Below, piece after piece: positions 60,285 through 64,000 of a stretch of 64,000 nucleotides of DNA. The notes under the pieces are model-generated. The model did not search any database and was not told the origin of the DNA. It saw only the letters and a program-made list of their open reading frames with translations. The translations under genes and the position numbers were made by a program. Source of the stretch: Afipia sp. OHSU_II-C1 (GTDB lineage: Bacteria; Pseudomonadota; Alphaproteobacteria; Rhizobiales; Xanthobacteraceae); the NCBI RefSeq assembly GCF_000497575.1, contig NZ_APJI01000002.1:1-64000 (forward strand), in the 5' to 3' direction. Position 1 is the stretch's first letter; each line of letters opens with the position of its first letter.

Positions 60285-63200
60285 ATGGACAATTTCGGAG
60301 CGGTCCGAAAGCTGGCCCGGGAGAAACACGACGCGATGAAAGCTCTTGCGTCGGGCAAGAGCATCGCGTCGGCGCTACTCGCGCAGGCGCGCATCGCCAC
60401 GAATGCCGCCGTTCAGGCAGTGCCACCGGACCATCCGCTGCTGGCCGGCGGCGATGGCGCGCTCCACCGCTCCGGGGCCACTCCATCGATTTACGTCTCG
60501 AACGCCCTGGCTCCGGACGTGGCCGCCTACGTGGAGGCGCACGAATTCGGGCATCTGTGGATCGAGACACCGATCGATCCGGCGGTGGTCCCGCGCAACT
60601 CCGATCCCGGCGGCCCGGAAGAAAACTCGCCGACCGGCGTCCGCAGGGTCGAGGCCTACAGCCCGCAGGAGCTCCGCGAGCGGTATGCCAACGTGTTCGC
60701 ACGTGAATACCTCTTGCCGGGTCCAGAGGCGCGGCGTCTCTTCACGCTCGGCAAGTCGGCAAAGCAGATCGCGGCCGAGATCGGCGTACCACTCGGCTTA
60801 GTCAACCAGCAGCTCGCTGTCGCACTGCTGCTTCCGGAGCCGCCCGAAAAGAAGAAGAACACGGCCGATGCTCCCGACCTCGACGCGTCGCAAAAGGAGG
60901 CGGCTGAGCACGAAGGTGCGCCGTTGCTTGTCGAGGCCGGACCCGGGACGGGAAAAACACGCACACTAATCGCGCGGATCGAACACCTGCTGGCGAAAGG
61001 AGTTCCTCCCGCAGGCATCTTGGCTCTAACGTTCTCGAACAAGGCCGCGCGCGAGATCAGGGAGCGCGTCGCCGCGAGCTCGGCAGATGCTGCGGCCGAA
61101 ATCTGGGCGGGTACCTTCCACGCATTCGGCCTTGAGTTCGTAAGAAAATTTGGCCACCTCGAAGGCATTCGCGAGCCGGTTCAGTTGCTCGACCAGGCCG
61201 ATCAGCTAAAGTTTCTCGAAGGCGAGCTCAAGCACCTCAAGCTCGACCACTATCTTTGGCTTTCCGAGCCCGCATTCGCTCTGCGTCACATCCTTGGGGC
61301 GATCTCGCGCGCAAAAGATGAAGTATTTTCACCGGAAAAATACGCCGAGGCGGCGGAGCACATGCGCCGTGCAGCAGGCAACGATGAGAAGCTGATCTTG
61401 CGGGCGCAGAAGGCGGCCGAGGTCGCCCACGTGTATCGTCACTACGAAGACCGCCTTCGTGGGGAGGGTATCGTCGACTTCGCCGATCTGATCAACCGGC
61501 CAATCGAAATCCTCCGGAAGAACCCGAAAATTCGCGACGAAGTCCGCGGGCAATACGTGCACATCCTCGTAGACGAGTACCAGGATGTGAACCGTGCCAG
61601 CGCTCTAATGCTGAAGGAGCTCGCGGGCGACGGAAAGACACTTTGGGTCGTCGGCGATGCACGGCAGTCGATCTACCGGTTCCGCGGAGCCGCGCCCACG
61701 AACACCACCAACTTCGAAAAAGATTACCCGAACGCGAAACGCAAGGCGCTCGCCGTTAACTACCGATCTCGAAAAGAGATCGTGGAAACGTTCGTGACGT
61801 ATGCCGACCAAATGGAAGTCGGGCGCCATCGGGACAACAAGCTCGAAGCGAAGCGCGGGCTCGGAAAGACTGTGGTCAACCTCAACGTGGCCAAGGATCG
61901 CGATTCCGAAATTGCCGGGCTCGCTGCCGCTGTTAAACATTACCAGTCGCAGGGGCGCGACTACAAGGATCAGGCGATCCTCTGCCGCGGGCACTCCTAC
62001 ATACAGAAGATCGCGGCCGGACTGGAAGCGGCTGGCATTCCAGTCCTCAATCTCGGAGATATTTTCGAGCGGGAGGAAGTAAGGGACCTCCTGTCTCTCC
62101 TTTCATTCGTGTCGGAACCGCATCGTGCCGGCCTGATGAGACTAGCGACCTTGCCGCGGTACCGCATGCCGCTTGCGGATGTGCAAACGTTTCACGCGGC
62201 GGCCGACGAGATGGAGAAGACGCCACTGGCCGAGCTGAAGGCAGCGGACGCTATTCCCGGCATTTCTTCTGGCGGCAAGAAGGCGCTTTCCCAACTTCGC
62301 TCCGACCTCCAAGCGATCGGCTTCAAGACCGGGCCCGGTCAAATGCTGTTCGACGTGCTCTTCGAACGAGGGCTTGTGCGCGACTATCTCGCCGGAGAGA
62401 CGGCGGCGGACCAGCAGCGTCGGCTGGCGATCCACCAGTTGCTGCAGTTCGCCGCCGAGAACGACGCCCCAGGAGAGAAGGATCCCAAGCGCCAGTTCCT
62501 GGATTGGATCAGGCGGCTTGCGATCTTCGGAGACGACCGGTCCCTGCGTGAGCTGCCGACCGCCGTCGATGGGATCGATGCGGTCCGTTTGATGACTGTC
62601 CACATGAGCAAGGGGTTGGAGTTCGACGTCGTTCACTTGCCTGGCCTCGGAAACGGGATGTTTCCGTTCACCGGCGGCGGTTCGGTATGTCCTGCGCCCG
62701 ACGGGATGCTGGAGACTCCGGTGAAAGAGTCCAAGGTCGAAGAGGAAGAATGTCTGTTCTTCGTCGCCCTATCACGTGCGAGAGATCACCTGTCCCTGTC
62801 ACGCGCCAACCAGTACTCGGGGCGTAGCAGCCCCAATCCTTCACCAGCGCTGGAGGTGATCGCATCCCATTTGCCTCGCGCCCCGAATTCCACGCCTACC
62901 TGGACGATCGCTCTTCCGGCGCCGGCACAAGATCGGATGCGGCCGGATCTAAAGGTCGACGGTCGTGAACACGATGGGCATGACATTGAGACCTACGACG
63001 ACTGCCCCCGTCGCTATGTTTATGAAGTCGTGCTCGGGCTGAGCCGATCACGGCAGGACAACGGCTTTATCCACTTTCACCGGACCGTATACCGGGTATT
63101 GCGCTGGCTCGCGCAACAGACCGGCCCGGTTGATGCGGCGCAGATCAAAGCCGAGTTCGACGCCCGGTGGGTCGAGACCGGTCCCGTTGGGAATGACTTG

Positions 63201-63650
63201 GAGGAGATCTATCGGACCTCGGGCGAACAGATGCTGGATCGCGAAAGGCACAGGTCGCGCGTCGGCATGCGGATCGCCGAGGCGGTCTCCATTAAGGTGG
63301 ACGGGCATTTGGTGCGATTGGAGATCGACGAAATTGAGCAGACTGGCCGCAATCTGATCGTTCGGCGCCTGCGGACGGGAAGGCCACCTTCGACGCCTGA
63401 CCAACGGCTGCTGCACGCGCTTATGTTGGAAGCGGCAGAGCAGACCCTCGGCGGAAAGGGCGCTTTTCGGATTCGCTATCTATCGACCGACGATGAAAGG
63501 CCGGTGAAGCTGGACGGTGTCATGGCAGACCGTATGGCGCGCACCTCGGCCGCGCTCGCAGGCCTGGCGCAGGGAATCTATCCCGCGAAACCCTCCGATG
63601 ATTGCCCGCGCTGCCCTCACTACTTCATCTGCAGCGCTGTCCCGGACTGA
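60285..63650 (+). CDS. ImmA/IrrE peptidase - UvrD helicase - degenerate Fe-S nuclease fusion
   Basis: A 1121-residue fusion starting at ATG 60285. Residues 1-185 are an ImmA/IrrE metallopeptidase: HEFGH (86-90), third ligand in RERYANVFAREYLLP (E132). Residues 198 to about 880 are a UvrD/Rep SF1A helicase: Q motif DLDASQKEA, Walker A EAGPGTGKTRTL (217-228), DEYQD (430-434), RLMTVHMSKGLEFDVVHLPG, and FFVALSRARDHL. The C-terminus resembles a RecB/AddB-type Fe-S PD-(D/E)xK nuclease: one cysteine near 907 (YDDCPRRY) and CPRCPHYFIC (1107-1116), but the usual VDYKTG reads VRRLRTGR, so the catalytic D and K are lost. The cluster may only bind DNA. It is coupled to the sigma and helical genes. Confidence 0.88.
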   Translation: MDNFGAVRKLAREKHDAMKALASGKSIASALLAQARIATNAAVQAVPPDHPLLAGGDGALHRSGATPSIYVSNALAPDVAAYVEAHEFGHLWIETPIDPAVVPRNSDPGGPEENSPTGVRRVEAYSPQELRERYANVFAREYLLPGPEARRLFTLGKSAKQIAAEIGVPLGLVNQQLAVALLLPEPPEKKKNTADAPDLDASQKEAAEHEGAPLLVEAGPGTGKTRTLIARIEHLLAKGVPPAGILALTFSNKAAREIRERVAASSADAAAEIWAGTFHAFGLEFVRKFGHLEGIREPVQLLDQADQLKFLEGELKHLKLDHYLWLSEPAFALRHILGAISRAKDEVFSPEKYAEAAEHMRRAAGNDEKLILRAQKAAEVAHVYRHYEDRLRGEGIVDFADLINRPIEILRKNPKIRDEVRGQYVHILVDEYQDVNRASALMLKELAGDGKTLWVVGDARQSIYRFRGAAPTNTTNFEKDYPNAKRKALAVNYRSRKEIVETFVTYADQMEVGRHRDNKLEAKRGLGKTVVNLNVAKDRDSEIAGLAAAVKHYQSQGRDYKDQAILCRGHSYIQKIAAGLEAAGIPVLNLGDIFEREEVRDLLSLLSFVSEPHRAGLMRLATLPRYRMPLADVQTFHAAADEMEKTPLAELKAADAIPGISSGGKKALSQLRSDLQAIGFKTGPGQMLFDVLFERGLVRDYLAGETAADQQRRLAIHQLLQFAAENDAPGEKDPKRQFLDWIRRLAIFGDDRSLRELPTAVDGIDAVRLMTVHMSKGLEFDVVHLPGLGNGMFPFTGGGSVCPAPDGMLETPVKESKVEEEECLFFVALSRARDHLSLSRANQYSGRSSPNPSPALEVIASHLPRAPNSTPTWTIALPAPAQDRMRPDLKVDGREHDGHDIETYDDCPRRYVYEVVLGLSRSRQDNGFIHFHRTVYRVLRWLAQQTGPVDAAQIKAEFDARWVETGPVGNDLEEIYRTSGEQMLDRERHRSRVGMRIAEAVSIKVDGHLVRLEIDEIEQTGRNLIVRRLRTGRPPSTPDQRLLHALMLEAAEQTLGGKGAFRIRYLSTDDERPVKLDGVMADRMARTSAALAGLAQGIYPAKPSDDCPRCPHYFICSAVPD

Positions 63651-63747
63651 TCTCCGTTTCTGACTTCCGGTTTTTCCAATACGCCGCGACTAACCCTTCA
63701 GAGCAGCCGTTCCGACAGCTGGGCGGCGCGAAACGAAGGGTGATGTA

Positions 63748-64000
63748 ATGAAATCAATCGACGTCTTCATTCAGGGTGGAGATTTTGCCGACATCCTGGT
63801 CGGCCACGCAGCGCCGATCCACTCGATCGCCGAGGTTCTTGCGAACCTTGAAACCTCCATCGGCGATCGCGACGGGCTTCTGATCTTCGTCGAGGACGCG
63901 CACGCGCCGCTCGATCCGGAAACGATCGTGGAGGAGCTGCTGCCACTCTGCGCCGACGAGGAAGCGATTCTCGTTCCGCTGAAGCTGCATGTGACGCGCT
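63748..64000 (+). CDS. Ubiquitin-like beta-grasp protein, 5' part only
   Basis: The first 84 codons of a gene that runs off the window. The ATG is preceded by GAAGGG at about 8 bases. The order is ubiquitin-like: hairpin (SIDVFIQGG, DFADILVGHA), helix (IHSIAEVLANLETSIG), strand GLLIFVEDAHAPLDPETIVEELL, which parallels RLIFAGKQLEDGRTLSDY of ubiquitin, and a final strand EEAILVPLKLHVTR parallel to STLHLVLRLR. Bacterial multi-ubiquitin proteins occur in operons with E2, E1 and JAB genes. Whether such genes follow cannot be seen. The 97-base gap to the helicase suggests one transcript or a close neighbour. Confidence 0.55.
   Translation, partial: MKSIDVFIQGGDFADILVGHAAPIHSIAEVLANLETSIGDRDGLLIFVEDAHAPLDPETIVEELLPLCADEEAILVPLKLHVTR

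Noticed and set aside
1-64000. CRISPR arrays, rRNA, tRNA, integrase, complete insertion sequences
   Set aside because: I looked for regular repeats, cloverleaf-like ends, tyrosine/serine recombinase motifs and transposase motifs and saw none; short tRNAs could still be missed by eye.

Overview
The window looks like part of an alphaproteobacterial genome (order Hyphomicrobiales). Nitrobacteraceae (Bradyrhizobium, Nitrobacter, Afipia or Rhodopseudomonas relatives) is my best guess, inferred from the high-GC codon use, the SigF/NrsF pair and the RlxS/RepA-type mobile-element genes. I see no rRNA, tRNA, CRISPR array, integrase or complete insertion sequence.

Bases 1-29,700 are a metal and oxidative stress region. 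It opens with an NrtS-like small transporter, an ECF sigma factor that appears frameshifted, and a peroxiredoxin. An ECF sigma factor with its membrane anti-sigma factor (sigF/nrsF, 2404-3665) follows. Four nearby loci each carry the same promoter signature, GTAAC(C/T)-N16-CGAA: a small secreted peptide, a thioredoxin/CcdA/Cys-repeat-peptide operon, a YiiX-like hydrolase, and a bufABC-doxX operon that makes a bufferin-type (MNIO-modified, copper-binding) peptide. I read these as one local SigF regulon that handles metal or thiol stress in the periplasm. A divergent mer cassette (merR // merT-GDCCVxC-like) sits in the middle. A mercuric-reductase-family flavoprotein, a DUF3047 protein and a SelD-like flavoprotein follow. 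Next is a locus resembling arsenosugar-type clusters: two glycosyltransferases of the TIGR04282 and TIGR04283 families, a TVP38 protein, an MtnP-like phosphorylase, an unusual metallophosphoesterase/radical-SAM fusion and a divergent sodium:solute symporter. A decayed sterol-desaturase-type gene separates this from a cusAB copper/silver efflux operon and a DUF302 gene.

Bases 30,290-55,040 are the core of a conjugative or mobilizable element: CopG, TraG/VirD4, VirD2/RlxS relaxase, a lytic transglycosylase with a changed catalytic residue, DUF736, TraF, DUF2840, a ribbon-helix-helix protein, ParA, three iterons, RepA, an AlpA-like regulator, DUF2285 genes, an XRE regulator, DUF2493, Toprim, a strawberry-notch helicase, DUF6117, ParB and ArdC. 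The trb mating-pair genes that normally follow traG-copG are missing, so the element looks truncated or dependent on a helper. Several of its genes share conserved, structured 5' leaders. DUF4238 looks like cargo.

Bases 55,080-64,000 are a defence-like island. It holds a structured RNA candidate, two unrecognised genes and an AbiE-like pair (nucleotidyltransferase plus HTH protein with a possible nuclease-like N-terminus). A divergent, coupled operon follows, encoding a sigma-like protein, a helical/HTH-like protein, and a 1121-residue fusion of an ImmA/IrrE metallopeptidase, a UvrD helicase and a degenerate Fe-S nuclease-like domain. Next is the start of a gene whose product reads like a ubiquitin-type beta-grasp protein, cut by the window end. 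This last operon is the strongest candidate for an undescribed system.
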